Of a stretch of 64,000 bases of DNA, positions 33,971-43,097 are shown piece by piece. Source of the DNA: Endosaccharibacter trunci. Its GTDB lineage: Bacteria > Pseudomonadota > Alphaproteobacteria > Acetobacterales > Acetobacteraceae. Under the pieces are notes generated by a model that worked only from the letters and a program-made list of their open reading frames with translations, ran no database searches and was not told the origin of the DNA. A program made the position numbers and the translations under genes. Where the stretch lies: contig JAMSKV010000005.1 in assembly GCA_024515975.1 (NCBI GenBank), positions 62,001 to 126,000 of the forward strand. Direction: 5' to 3'. Every line of letters starts with the position of its first letter. The stretch's first letter is position 1.

Positions 33971-34948
33971 ATGCCCGTGCACGCCTTCATGTTCCCTGGT
34001 CAGGGAAGCCAGTTCGCTGGAATGGGACGCGATCTGGCAGCCGCCTTCGGCGCCGCGCGCGAGGTATTCCAGGAGGTGGACGACGCGCTGGACGAGAAGC
34101 TCAGCAAGCTGATGTTCTCCGGCCCGATCGAGGAGCTGACCCTTACCCAGAACACGCAGCCGGCGCTGATGGCCGTGTCGCTCGCCGTTCTGCGCGTGCT
34201 GGAAGCCGAAGGCGGGTTCAGGCTGGCCGACAAGGCGACGCTCGTTGCCGGCCATTCGCTGGGCGAATATTCCGCCCTGGCTGCCGCAGGCTCGTTCGGC
34301 GTGGCCGAGGCCGCGCGCCTGCTGCGCCTGCGCGGCACCGCCATGCAGAAAGCCGTGCCGCCCGGCGAGGGCGCCATGGCGGCGCTGATCGGGGTGGATC
34401 TGGAGCAGGCGGAAGCCATCTGCGCCGAAGCCGCTCCCGTGCCGGGCGAGGATGGCGCTGTGTCCAGCCGCCGCGACTGCATCCAGGTCGCCAACGACAA
34501 TGGCGGCGGTCAGGTGGTGATTTCCGGCGCCGCCGGCGCGGTCGCGCGCGCGATCGACATCGCCAAGACGCGTGGCGTGAAGCGCGCGATGCCGCTGCCC
34601 GTGTCCGCGCCGTTCCATTGCGCGCTGATGGCGCCGGCCGCGGATGCCATGGGCGAGGCGCTGGAGCGCGCCACCATCCATGCCCCCTCGGTGCCGCTGC
34701 TGGCCAACGTCACCGCCGCCAAGGCCACCGACCCGGATCGTATCCGCGCCCTGCTGGTGGAGCAGGTGACGGGCACGGTGCGCTGGCGCGAAAGCGTCTC
34801 CGCCATGACCGCCATGGGCGTGGACAGCTTCGTGGAGCTGGGGGCGGGCAAGGTTCTCTGCGGCCTGGTGCGCCGCATCGCGCCTGACGCCGCGACGCGC
34901 TCCGCCGGAACGCCCGACGAGATCGAAGCGCTGCTCAAGGCGCTCTGA
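33971..34948 (+). CDS. fabD: Malonyl-CoA:ACP transacylase FabD
   Basis: A 325-residue enzyme that loads malonyl groups onto acyl carrier protein for type II fatty-acid synthesis. It starts 'FMFPGQGSQFAGMG', has nucleophile Ser96 in 'GHSLGEYSA' and the catalytic His in 'APFHCALM' near residue 215. The expected Gln/Arg pair is also present ('LRGTAMQ'). It has a ~12-residue insertion around residue 157 ('APVPGEDGAVSSRRD') relative to common FabD. ATG at 33971. First gene of fabD-fabG-acpP-fabF-mltG; fabG follows after 29 bp. Confidence 0.95.
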   Translation: MPVHAFMFPGQGSQFAGMGRDLAAAFGAAREVFQEVDDALDEKLSKLMFSGPIEELTLTQNTQPALMAVSLAVLRVLEAEGGFRLADKATLVAGHSLGEYSALAAAGSFGVAEAARLLRLRGTAMQKAVPPGEGAMAALIGVDLEQAEAICAEAAPVPGEDGAVSSRRDCIQVANDNGGGQVVISGAAGAVARAIDIAKTRGVKRAMPLPVSAPFHCALMAPAADAMGEALERATIHAPSVPLLANVTAAKATDPDRIRALLVEQVTGTVRWRESVSAMTAMGVDSFVELGAGKVLCGLVRRIAPDAATRSAGTPDEIEALLKAL

Positions 34949-34977
34949 CGCGTCCCACAGGAAGGAAATCCCCGCTC

Positions 34978-35718
34978 ATGTTCAGGCTCGACGGCCAGCT
35001 TGCCCTGGTGACCGGCGCGTCCGGCGGCATCGGCGCCGCCATTGCCCGCGCGCTGCACAAACAGGGCGCTACCGTGGCCCTGTCCGGCACCCGCCGTGAG
35101 GCGCTCGACGCGCTGGCGGCCGAACTCGGAGAGCGCGCCGTGGTCTGCCCGGCCGACCTGTCCGATCCTGCGGCGCCCGATGCGCTGGTGGCCGCGGCCG
35201 AAAGCGCCTCGGGTCTGTCCCTTGCCATCCTGGTCAATAATGCCGGCATGACCCGCGACGGCCTCGCGCTGCGCATGAAGGACGAGGACTGGGCGCGGGT
35301 GATGGAGGTCGACCTGACCGCGCCGTTCCGTCTCGCCCGCGCGGCCCTGAAGGGCATGCTGCGCCGGCGCGCCGGCCGCATCATCTCGATCGGCAGCATC
35401 GTCGGCACCACCGGCAATGGCGGCCAGGCGAACTACAGCGCCGCCAAGGCCGGTCTGATCGGCATGAGCAAGGCGCTGGCGCAGGAAGTCGGCTCGCGCG
35501 GCATCACGGTGAACGTGGTCTCGCCCGGTTTCGTCGCCACCGCTATGACCGACGTGTTGCCGGAAGAGCAGAAGCAGAAGCTTTCGGCCGCCATTCCGCT
35601 GGGACGGATGGGAACCCCAGACGACATCGCCGCCGCCGTGGTTTATCTTAGCTCCGCCGAGGCCGGCTGGGTCACCGGCGCCACACTTCACGTCAATGGC
35701 GGCATGGCGATGAGTTGA
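34978..35718 (+). CDS. fabG: 3-oxoacyl-ACP reductase FabG
   Basis: A 246-residue short-chain dehydrogenase that reduces 3-oxoacyl-ACP with NADPH. Cofactor motif 'TGASGGIG' at residues 12-19, 'NNAG' at 87-90, and catalytic Ser140, Tyr153 and Lys157 in 'SIVGTTGNGGQANYSAAK'. It ends with the FabG-typical 'GATLHVNGGMAMS'. ATG at 34978 follows AGGAAGGA. Position between fabD and acpP makes the fatty-acid assignment secure within a large family. Confidence 0.95.
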   Translation: MFRLDGQLALVTGASGGIGAAIARALHKQGATVALSGTRREALDALAAELGERAVVCPADLSDPAAPDALVAAAESASGLSLAILVNNAGMTRDGLALRMKDEDWARVMEVDLTAPFRLARAALKGMLRRRAGRIISIGSIVGTTGNGGQANYSAAKAGLIGMSKALAQEVGSRGITVNVVSPGFVATAMTDVLPEEQKQKLSAAIPLGRMGTPDDIAAAVVYLSSAEAGWVTGATLHVNGGMAMS

Positions 35719-35864
35719 ACCCTGGCTCCCGTTTCGATGTCGCCTTGGCGCATGATCGGGAACCATGCTAAGCGCCCGCAGCTTCGTCCGGAGCGGGTGT
35801 CGTAAGACTTGAGGACGAACGAGCTAAAACCGCCCGGTCCAGGGGCAGACAGGAAGCAGAACAG

Positions 35865-36104
35865 ATGAGCGAAATCGCCGATAGGGTTAAGAAGATCGTG
35901 GTCGAGCACCTCGGCGTCGAGGAAAGCAAGGTGACCCCCGAGGCTTCCTTCATCGACGACCTGGGCGCCGACAGCCTGGATACGGTCGAGCTGGTGATGG
36001 CCTTCGAGGAGGCCTTCGGCGTGGAGATCCCCGAGGATGCCGCCGAGAAGATCAGCACCGTGAAGGATGCGATCGACTACATCGAGAAGCAGAAGGCCGC
36101 CTGA
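35865..36104 (+). CDS. acpP: Acyl carrier protein
   Basis: A 79-residue acidic helical protein carrying growing acyl chains. The phosphopantetheine attachment site is Ser37 in '[11 protein letters not shown]'. It starts '[18 protein letters not shown]' and ends 'YIEKQKAA'. ATG at 35865. The 146-bp gap from fabG is the largest within this cluster, and acpP may have its own promoter there, as is common for this highly expressed gene. fabF follows 42 bp later. Confidence 0.97.
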   Translation: MSEIADRVKKIVVEHLGVEESKVTPEASFIDDLGADSLDTVELVMAFEEAFGVEIPEDAAEKISTVKDAIDYIEKQKAA

Positions 36105-36146
36105 GCGCTCCAGCGCACAGCTCCTTCTTGTTTCAGGATACGGTAC

Positions 36147-37439
36147 ATGGCGTCTGACAGAATCGATACGAACCGGACCGCACGGCGACGCGTCGTCGTT
36201 ACCGGAATGGGTATTGCCAGCCCGCTCGGGATTGGCCTCGAGAATGTCTGGCGCCGTTTGCTCGCCTCCGAATCGGGCATCGGACGCATCACGGCGTTCG
36301 ATGCGTCCGATCTTCCTGGCCAGGTGGCCGGAGAGGTCCCGGAAGGCCCCACTGCCGAGGGCAAGCTGACGCTCGGCGAATGGGTCCCCCACAAGGACCA
36401 GAAGAAGATGGACCGCTTCATCCATCTCGGCATGGTCGCCGCGACGGAAGCGGTGCGCGATAGCGGCTGGGAGCCGAAGACCGAACAGGACCGGGAAGAT
36501 ACCGGCGTCATGATCGGCTCGGGCATCGGTGGCCTGCAATCCATCTACGAAGCTTCCATCACCGTGAACGAGGGCAAGGCCCGGCGCCTGTCGCCGTTCT
36601 TCATCCCGTCCGCGCTGATCAACCTGATTTCCGGCCACGTCTCGATCACGTTCGGGTTCAAAGGCCCGAACCATTCCGCCGTCACCGCCTGCGCCACCGG
36701 CGTCCATGCGATCGGCGATGCGGCCCGGCTCATCATGCTGGGCGACGCCGAGGTGATGGTCGCAGGCGGCGCGGAAGCCGCCGTGTGCGCGCTCGGCATC
36801 GCCGGGTTCTGCGCCTCCCGCGCGCTCTCCACCTCCTTCAACGAGACGCCCGAGAAGGCGTCCCGCCCGTGGGACCGCGACCGTGACGGCTTCGTCATGG
36901 GCGAAGGCGCCGGCGTCGTGGTGCTGGAAGAGTACGAGCACGCCAAGGCGCGCGGCGCCAAGATCTATGCCGAGGTCGTCGGCTACGGCCTGTCCGGCGA
37001 CGCGCATCACATCACCGCCCCCGCGGAGGGCCATGCCGGCGCGTTCCGGGCGATGAAGAAGGCCTTCGCGAATGCGGGCCTGACTCCGGCCGACGTGCAG
37101 TACGTGAACGCGCACGGCACCTCGACCATGGCGGACGATCTGGAGCTCGACGCGGTGGAGCGCCTGTTCGGCGACCATGCGCGCGGCCTCGCCATGTCCT
37201 CCACCAAATCCGCCACCGGCCATCTGCTCGGCGCGGCGGGAGCGATCGAGGCCATCTTCTCCATCCTGGCGATCCGCGACGGCGTCGCGCCGCCCACCCT
37301 CAATCTCGACAACCCGTCGCGGGAGAGCGTGATCGACCGCGTCGCGCACGAGGCGCAGCGCCGTTCGATCCGCACGGCCCTGTCGAACAGCTTCGGGTTC
37401 GGCGGCACCAATGCCAGCCTGATCGTCACTGGCGTCTAA
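36147..37439 (+). CDS. fabF: Beta-ketoacyl-ACP synthase II FabF
   Basis: A 430-residue condensing enzyme that elongates acyl-ACP with malonyl-ACP. The active site is Cys182 in 'SAVTACATGVHAIG', with the two catalytic histidines in 'VNAHGTSTMADD' (residue ~319) and 'SATGHLLGAAG' (residue ~354). It ends with the loop 'NSFGFGGTNASL'. The first 13 residues are a basic extension not seen in all homologues. ATG at 36147. mltG begins 16 bp after its stop, the usual bacterial arrangement. Confidence 0.95.
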   Translation: MASDRIDTNRTARRRVVVTGMGIASPLGIGLENVWRRLLASESGIGRITAFDASDLPGQVAGEVPEGPTAEGKLTLGEWVPHKDQKKMDRFIHLGMVAATEAVRDSGWEPKTEQDREDTGVMIGSGIGGLQSIYEASITVNEGKARRLSPFFIPSALINLISGHVSITFGFKGPNHSAVTACATGVHAIGDAARLIMLGDAEVMVAGGAEAAVCALGIAGFCASRALSTSFNETPEKASRPWDRDRDGFVMGEGAGVVVLEEYEHAKARGAKIYAEVVGYGLSGDAHHITAPAEGHAGAFRAMKKAFANAGLTPADVQYVNAHGTSTMADDLELDAVERLFGDHARGLAMSSTKSATGHLLGAAGAIEAIFSILAIRDGVAPPTLNLDNPSRESVIDRVAHEAQRRSIRTALSNSFGFGGTNASLIVTGV

Positions 37440-37455
37440 GCTGGGTCCGCGTACG

Positions 37456-38490
37456 ATGCGGCGGTCTCTGGCCGCTTTTCTGGTTGTCCTGCTGCTGGCG
37501 GGTGCGGGCTTCGGCGCGCTCCGTGTCGCGGCGCACCGCCCGGGCCCGCTGCCCGAGGCGGCGGACCTGGTCATTCCGCATGGCCACCTGACAGAGATCG
37601 CCACAGAGCTCCAGCGCGACCATGTGATCCCTGAGGGCACGGTCTACCGCTCTCTTTTCCTGCTTCTGGCGCGCACCACCGACCATGGCGCGCCGTTGCA
37701 CGCGGCCGAGCTGCATTTTCCGGCGCATGCGTCGATGGCGCAGGCGCTGTTCGTCCTGCGCCACGCCAAGCCGGTGCAGCACATGATCACCATTCCCGAG
37801 GGGCTTACCGCCGCGCAGATCGCGGAAATCGTCGCGAAGGCGCCGATCCTGCATGGCAGTTTCGACCTGCCGCATGAAGGCACGGTTCTGCCGCAGACCT
37901 ACGCGTTCGAGCGCGGCGCCACGCGCACCGCCCTGGTCGAGCGGATGCAGGCCGCCATGACGCGCGAACTCGCCGCCGTCTGGGCCGGGCGCGACCCGGC
38001 CGTGCCATTGTCGAGCCCGGACCAGCTTCTGATCCTCGCCAGCATCGTCGAGCGCGAGACCGGGCTGGCGACCGAACGCTCGCTGGTGGCGGAGGTGTTC
38101 GAGAACCGGCTGCGCGACGGCATGCGCCTGCAATCCGACCCGACGGTGGCCTACGGCGCGTCAGGCGGTCTCGGCCCGCTGCCGCGCCCGCTGACGCGCA
38201 GCGACCTCATGCAGCCCAGCCCCTACAACACCTACGTCATTCCGGGGCTGCCGATCGGGCCGATCTGCTCGCCGGGCCTCGCCTCGCTGAACGCCGTGGC
38301 CCATCCGGCTCAGGGCACGCTACTGTATTTCGTCGCCAACGGCACGGGCGGTCATGCCTTCGCCTCCACGCTCCAGGCGCATCTCGCCAACGTGGCCCAG
38401 TTCCGCGCCCTGGAAGCCGCGCATCCGGGGCAGACGCCCACCCTCGATCCGCTGCGTCCTCCGCCGCAGGTGCCGGCCCGGCCGCGCTAG
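37456..38490 (+). CDS. mltG: Endolytic murein transglycosylase MltG (YceG)
   Basis: A 344-residue inner-membrane lytic transglycosylase that cuts nascent peptidoglycan strands and sets glycan length. An N-terminal membrane anchor ('SLAAFLVVLLLAGAGFGAL') is followed by a LysM-like region and then the YceG catalytic domain. The catalytic Glu is in 'LASIVERETG' near residue 198, followed by 'VFENRLRDGMRLQSDPTVAYG' as the family signature (read as 'VFENRL' then 'MRLQSDPTVAYG'). Also typical are 'YNTY' and 'PIGPICSPG'. ATG at 37456, 16 bp after fabF, so co-transcribed with the fatty-acid genes. Confidence 0.92.
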   Translation: MRRSLAAFLVVLLLAGAGFGALRVAAHRPGPLPEAADLVIPHGHLTEIATELQRDHVIPEGTVYRSLFLLLARTTDHGAPLHAAELHFPAHASMAQALFVLRHAKPVQHMITIPEGLTAAQIAEIVAKAPILHGSFDLPHEGTVLPQTYAFERGATRTALVERMQAAMTRELAAVWAGRDPAVPLSSPDQLLILASIVERETGLATERSLVAEVFENRLRDGMRLQSDPTVAYGASGGLGPLPRPLTRSDLMQPSPYNTYVIPGLPIGPICSPGLASLNAVAHPAQGTLLYFVANGTGGHAFASTLQAHLANVAQFRALEAAHPGQTPTLDPLRPPPQVPARPR

Positions 38491-38910
38491 ACCCCAGGCG
38501 AAAGAAAGCCGCCGTCTCAGGCGCGCCGCGCCCGGTCGGTTCTTCTGGTGCGGCAAGGGCGTTCCGGTCTCCAACGATGCCGCGCTGGCGCTTGCGGCCG
38601 TCCTCGGCCCGCTGCCGGGACCCTGACGGCCGCGACCTGAACCGTGCCGCTCTGAGCTTGCAGCGAATTTAGGCCGGTCCTGGGCCGGCAAGTGGTTGCT
38701 TATTTCTCTGGGGACACCGAAATTGGGGGAGGCGGATCAGGCGCTTGCCGAAGACAGGGGGTTCGGCCGGACGTCCTATCGTCCCGCAGCATCACGCACC
38801 GAATTGCAGCACCCAGCGGGCCCCACGGCATTTCGCCGTGCGAGGTCGCGTTCCGTCGCCCCGGCTTGCCGAGGCCCGCCTCGGGTCGCCGAACACAGGA
38901 GAAGCAGACC
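38491..38910. other. Intergenic region after mltG
   Basis: 420 bp with no supported gene. Frames through 38350-38690 read as low-complexity Arg/Pro text. The last ~100 bp should contain the promoter of the 38911 gene. Confidence 0.45.
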
Positions 38911-39144
38911 ATGGTCAGACGTCACAAGGTCGAAGAGGTGGTGGGGGTGATCGAGTTCGAGGGCCGCACCCAGGAAGATCCGGTGCTGCAGGAATGGATC
39001 GCCGACCACCGTGCCCGCAACGGCGGCAAGATCCGCCTCAGCCAGGGCGGCAAGGGCACACGCGTCATGTTCAGCAAGGCGGCCGACATGCAGTTCTGGC
39101 AGAGCCGTTCCGACCAGCTCGAGAAAGGCCGCCGCTCCGCCTGA
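38911..39144 (+). CDS. Small conserved hypothetical protein
   Basis: A 77-residue basic soluble protein, starting 'MVRRHKVEEVVGVIEFEGRT' and ending 'EKGRRSA'. A beta-hairpin-like start, a helix 'DPVLQEWIADHRARNG' and 'GGKGTRVMFSKAADMQFW' suggest a small alpha/beta fold. I do not recognise it. ATG at 38911 follows AGGAGAAG, a strong site, which together with GC-rich third positions supports it as a real gene. It sits alone between mltG and the Pho box of pstS. Confidence 0.62.
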   Translation: MVRRHKVEEVVGVIEFEGRTQEDPVLQEWIADHRARNGGKIRLSQGGKGTRVMFSKAADMQFWQSRSDQLEKGRRSA

Positions 39145-39187
39145 CGCCCGGCCGCGCGCGGCGGAGTTCGTTTCGGAGACGGGGTGG

Positions 39188-39220
39188 TTGTCATAAAAGC
39201 GTCATGGGGCTGTAACATGC
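39188..39220 (+). promoter_or_regulatory. Pho box upstream of pstS
   Basis: Three 11-bp direct repeats in the PhoB-box pattern: TTGTCAT+AAAA, GCGTCAT+GGGG and CTGTAAC+ATGC. It lies 83 bp before the pstS start, so PhoB encoded downstream should activate the operon in low phosphate. Confidence 0.82.
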
Positions 39221-39302
39221 CTGACGCCTCCGCTCGTTAGGAAGCGCCCCAGGTGACGGCCGCCACACCGGCGGCCGCACAGTCCGAAGGAAGCTTCGTT
39301 CC

Positions 39303-40340
39303 ATGCGCTCCACCCTGCGCCTCGCGGCCATTCCCGCTCTGGTCTCCGGCCTCGTGCTCGGTGCGGTCGCCGCCCATGCCACGGACATCACCGGCGCCGG
39401 CTCGTCCTTCGCCGCGCCGATCTATGATGCCTGGGGCGCCGCCGCGAAATCCGCCACCGGCGTGACCCTGAACTACCAGTCGATCGGTTCGGGCGCCGGC
39501 GTGAATCAGGTGATCGCCCGCACGGTCGATTTCGGCGCGTCCGATGCCCCGGTGGCGCCGGCGAAGCTCGAAGCCAATCACCTGCTTCAGTTCCCGACCG
39601 TCATGGGCGGGGTGGTCGTGATCGTGAACCTGCCCGGAATCGCGTCCAACAAGCTTCATCTGACCGGCGACGTGCTGGCGCAGATCTTCTCGGGCGACAT
39701 CACCAGCTGGAACGATCCCAAGATCGCCGCCCTGAATCCGGGCGTGAAGCTGCCCGACGATACGGTCGCGCCGGTGCACCGCGCCGATGGTTCGGGCACC
39801 ACCTTCGTGTTCGCCTCGTACCTCTCCAAGGCGAATGCCGACTGGAAGAGCAAGGTCGGTGCCGCGTCGTCCATCGCCTGGCCGGCGGGGGCCGGCGCCA
39901 AGGGCAATGACGGCGTCGCCGCCACCGTCCGCAACACCGAAGGCGGCATCGGCTATGTCGAATACGCCTATGCCGACAAGAATCACCTGACCACGGTCGA
40001 GCTGAAGAACAAGGCCGGCCAGTTCGTGGCCCCGAACCTCGCCAGCTTCACCAAGGCTGCGGCCGGCGGCGACTGGCACAACGCCCAGAACTTCGCCGTC
40101 GATCTGCTCGACACGCCGGGCGCGGGCGCCTGGCCGATCGTCTCGGCCACCTTCGTGCTGATCCCGACCGACGCCAAGAACCCGGCCCAGAGCGGCGCCG
40201 TGCTGAAGCTGTTCGACTGGGCGTTCAATAACGGCGCCAAGATCGCGACCGGCCTGAACTACGTTCCGCTGCCCGAAGAGGTGCAGACCACCGTCCGTCA
40301 TGCCTGGACCAACGTTGCAGGCGCTCCGTCCGCTCAGTAA
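39303..40340 (+). CDS. pstS: Phosphate ABC transporter substrate-binding protein PstS
   Basis: A 345-residue periplasmic phosphate-binding protein. The signal peptide ('AAIPALVSGLVLGAVAAHA') is cleaved at about residue 26. Phosphate-contact motifs are visible: 'TGAGSSFAAPIYDAWG' at the start of the mature protein, 'GSGAGVNQ', 'VDFGASDAPV' and 'VHRADGSGTTFVFASYL'. ATG at 39303. It leads the pstSCAB-phoU-phoB-phoR operon and is preceded by a Pho box at 39188-39220, so strong induction in phosphate starvation is expected. Confidence 0.96.
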   Translation: MRSTLRLAAIPALVSGLVLGAVAAHATDITGAGSSFAAPIYDAWGAAAKSATGVTLNYQSIGSGAGVNQVIARTVDFGASDAPVAPAKLEANHLLQFPTVMGGVVVIVNLPGIASNKLHLTGDVLAQIFSGDITSWNDPKIAALNPGVKLPDDTVAPVHRADGSGTTFVFASYLSKANADWKSKVGAASSIAWPAGAGAKGNDGVAATVRNTEGGIGYVEYAYADKNHLTTVELKNKAGQFVAPNLASFTKAAAGGDWHNAQNFAVDLLDTPGAGAWPIVSATFVLIPTDAKNPAQSGAVLKLFDWAFNNGAKIATGLNYVPLPEEVQTTVRHAWTNVAGAPSAQ

Positions 40341-40421
40341 GCGGAGGGACCAGGCGGGCCTCGTCGCGGTTTGGGAGAACCGGGACGGGCCCTGTCCTGA
40401 TCAACGGAAGGCGATCGACGC

Positions 40422-41393
40422 ATGAGTGCAAGCGCTCCCTCCGGATACCCTGGCGGGGTCCGGTCCGCGGCGGCGGAAAGGGCTTCGAGCCGGCTGGACC
40501 CGCTCTTCGCCGGGCTGGCCCGGTTCAGCGGCCTCGCGGTTCTGCTGCTGCTGGGCGGCATCATCCTGGTGATGGCGACCGGCGGCTGGCTGGCCTTCCA
40601 CACCTTCGGTCCCGGATTCCTCGTCTCCTCCGCCTGGAACCCGGTGCGCAACGTCTATGGCGCGCTGGCTCCGGTGTTCGGCACCATCGTTACCTCCTTC
40701 ATCGGCCTTCTGTTCGCCGTGCCGCTCGCGTTCGGCGTCGCCTTCACCCTGACCGAGATGGCGCCGCGCTGGCTCGCGGGCCCCGTCGGCACGGCGGTCG
40801 AATTGTTGGCTGCCGTTCCGTCCATCATCTTCGGCATGTGGGGCTTCTTCGTGATCGTGCCGATCATGGCGCGGCACGTTCAACCGGCGCTGATCCATTC
40901 CCTGGGCAAGGTGCCGTTCCTGCACCCGTTCTTTTCCGGTGCGCCGTTCGGCACCGGCCTGCTCACAGGCGGCCTGATCCTGGCGGTGATGGTGACGCCC
41001 TTCATCGCCGCCGTGATGCGCGACGTGTTCCTTTCCATGCCGCCGGTACTGAAGGAAAGCGCCTACGGTCTCGGCTCGACACGCTGGGAAGTGATGCGCA
41101 AGGTGGTGCTGCCCTGGTCCCGCAGCGCGGTGATCGGCGGCATCATGCTCGGTCTCGGCCGCGCGCTTGGCGAAACCATGGCCATCACCTTCGTGATCGG
41201 CAACACCAACCGGATCAGCGCCTCGCTGTTCTCGCCGGGCAACACCATCGCCTCGCTGATCGCGCTCGAGTTCCCGGAATCGTCGGCCGGGAGCCTCAAG
41301 CTGTCCGCCCTGCTGGCGCTCGGCTTCGTGCTCATGGTGATCTCGTTCATCACCCTGGCCTGTTCCCGGATGCTGCTGCGGAGGACCGGCTGA
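40422..41393 (+). CDS. pstC: Phosphate ABC transporter permease PstC
   Basis: A 323-residue inner-membrane permease with six membrane helices ('LAVLLLLGGIILVMATGG' first). The cytoplasmic coupling loop carries the EAA-type motif 'KESAYGLGSTRWEVMRKVVLP' (read as 'ESAYGLGSTRWEV') near residue 216, and 'GRALGETMAITFVIGN' follows. ATG at 40422. Its stop shares a base with the pstA start (TGATG), so the two permeases are translationally coupled, as expected for a stoichiometric complex. Confidence 0.95.
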   Translation: MSASAPSGYPGGVRSAAAERASSRLDPLFAGLARFSGLAVLLLLGGIILVMATGGWLAFHTFGPGFLVSSAWNPVRNVYGALAPVFGTIVTSFIGLLFAVPLAFGVAFTLTEMAPRWLAGPVGTAVELLAAVPSIIFGMWGFFVIVPIMARHVQPALIHSLGKVPFLHPFFSGAPFGTGLLTGGLILAVMVTPFIAAVMRDVFLSMPPVLKESAYGLGSTRWEVMRKVVLPWSRSAVIGGIMLGLGRALGETMAITFVIGNTNRISASLFSPGNTIASLIALEFPESSAGSLKLSALLALGFVLMVISFITLACSRMLLRRTG

Positions 41394-42256
41394 TGCCCAC
41401 CGCTACCTCCGTGAATGCCGGGCTCGCGCGGCGCCGCGCCGCCGCCAACCTGGCCGCGACCGCGCTCGCCTATGCCGCCACCGCCGTGGTGCTGGTTGCG
41501 CTCGCCTCCATCCTGGTCACGCTGATCGGCTATGGCATCGGTGGGCTCAGCCTCCATACGCTGATCACCGACACGGCCCCCGCGGGCGGCCATGGCGGCC
41601 TGCTGAACCCCATCGTCGGCAGCGTGATCCAGGTCGGCCTCGCGACCCTGCTCGGCACCCCGATCGGCCTGCTGGCCGGCATCTATCTGGCCGAGTTCGG
41701 CGGCCGCTCGCCGCTCGCCAGCACGGTCCGCTTCGTGTCGGACATGCTGCTGTCCGCGCCGTCCATCCTGGTGGGCCTGTTCGTTTATCTGCTGCTAGTG
41801 GCGCCGTTCCATCATTTCTCCGGCTTCGCCGGCGTGGTGGCGCTGGCGATCCTGGTGGTGCCGATCGTGGTGCGCACCACCGAGGACATGCTGCGTCTGG
41901 TGCCGGTCGCGATGCGCGAAGCAGCGGCGGCACTCGGCGCGCCGCGCTGGCGGGTCGTGGTCCAGATCTGCCTGCGGGCCGCGCAGAAGGGCCTGCTCAC
42001 CGGAATCCTGCTTGCCGTGGCCCGCATCGCCGGCGAAACCGCGCCGCTCCTGTTCACCTCGCTCGGCAACCTGAACTGGTCGCTCTCGCTCAACCGCGAA
42101 ATGGCCAGCCTGCCGGTCACCATCTACCAGTATGCCGGCTCCCCGGCCGATGACTGGGTCCAGCTCGCCTGGACCGCGGCGCTTCTGATCACCGCCGGCG
42201 TTCTTTTCATCAACATCGTCGCCCGCATCGGGCTGCGCGGCCAGAACAGGTCCTGA
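41393..42256 (+). CDS. pstA: Phosphate ABC transporter permease PstA
   Basis: A 287-residue inner-membrane partner of PstC with six membrane helices. The coupling loop is in '[18 protein letters not shown]' near residue 178, followed by '[13 protein letters not shown]'. '[20 protein letters not shown]' and '[11 protein letters not shown]' are typical of PstA. ATG at 41393 overlaps the pstC stop by one base. pstB starts 2 bp after its stop. Confidence 0.94.
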   Translation: MPTATSVNAGLARRRAAANLAATALAYAATAVVLVALASILVTLIGYGIGGLSLHTLITDTAPAGGHGGLLNPIVGSVIQVGLATLLGTPIGLLAGIYLAEFGGRSPLASTVRFVSDMLLSAPSILVGLFVYLLLVAPFHHFSGFAGVVALAILVVPIVVRTTEDMLRLVPVAMREAAAALGAPRWRVVVQICLRAAQKGLLTGILLAVARIAGETAPLLFTSLGNLNWSLSLNREMASLPVTIYQYAGSPADDWVQLAWTAALLITAGVLFINIVARIGLRGQNRS

Positions 42257-42258
42257 CC

Positions 42259-43074
42259 ATGCATTCGATCCAGCCCCACGGCATTTCGCCGGCCATCGAC
42301 ATGCAGGCCGCCGCCAGCCCGCGCACCATGATCGCCATCGAGAATCTCGATTTCTTCTACGGCCAGTCCCAGGCGCTGAAGACCATCAACCTCGATTTTC
42401 CCGAGCGCCAGGTGACCGGCATGATCGGGCCGTCCGGCTGCGGCAAGTCCACCCTGCTGCGCGTGCTGAACCGGATGTACGATCTCTATCCCGGCCAGCG
42501 CGCCACCGGCTCGGTGATGCTCGATGGCGAGAACATCATCGACCCGTCGACCGACGCCAACCGCCTGCGCTCTCGCGTCGGCATGGTGTTCCAGAAGCCG
42601 ACCCCGTTTCCGATGTCGATCGCCGACAACATCGCTTTCGGCGTCAAGCTGCATGAGCGCCTGAGCCGCGCCGACATGAACGACCGCATCGAGGACGCGC
42701 TGCGGCGCGTGGCGCTGTGGGACGAGGTCAAGGACCGGCTGAAATCCTCCGCCGTCGCCCTGTCCGGCGGCCAGCAGCAGCGCCTGTGCATCGCCCGCAC
42801 CATCGCCACGCGCCCCGAGGTGATTCTGCTGGACGAGCCGACCTCCGCGCTGGATCCGATCTCGACCGCGCGAGTCGAGGAACTGCTCGACGAACTCAAG
42901 CGCGACTTCACCATCGCCATCGTCACCCATAACCTGCAGCAGGCCGCCCGCTGCGCCGATCAGGTCGCCTTCTTCTTCATGGGCGAACTAGTGGAAGTCG
43001 GCAGCGCCGGCGCGATGTTCACCACGCCGCGGCAGAAGCGTACGCAGGACTACATCACCGGCCGGTTCGGCTGA
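42259..43074 (+). CDS. pstB: Phosphate ABC transporter ATPase PstB
   Basis: A 271-residue ATPase that drives phosphate import. Walker A 'GPSGCGKST' near residue 56, Q-loop '[12 protein letters not shown]', signature '[12 protein letters not shown]', Walker B '[12 protein letters not shown]' and the H-loop His in 'IVTHNLQQA'. The 'FPMSI' after the Q-loop and the C-terminal '[10 protein letters not shown]' identify PstB among ABC ATPases. The first ~22 residues are an extension ahead of the core. phoU follows after 23 bp. Confidence 0.97.
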   Translation: MHSIQPHGISPAIDMQAAASPRTMIAIENLDFFYGQSQALKTINLDFPERQVTGMIGPSGCGKSTLLRVLNRMYDLYPGQRATGSVMLDGENIIDPSTDANRLRSRVGMVFQKPTPFPMSIADNIAFGVKLHERLSRADMNDRIEDALRRVALWDEVKDRLKSSAVALSGGQQQRLCIARTIATRPEVILLDEPTSALDPISTARVEELLDELKRDFTIAIVTHNLQQAARCADQVAFFFMGELVEVGSAGAMFTTPRQKRTQDYITGRFG

Positions 43075-43097
43075 GACCCGATTCAGGGAACACCATC

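Noticed and set aside
38320-38691. Minus-strand frame after mltG
   Set aside because: Overlaps mltG antisense; Arg/Pro/Ser-rich, no start signal.
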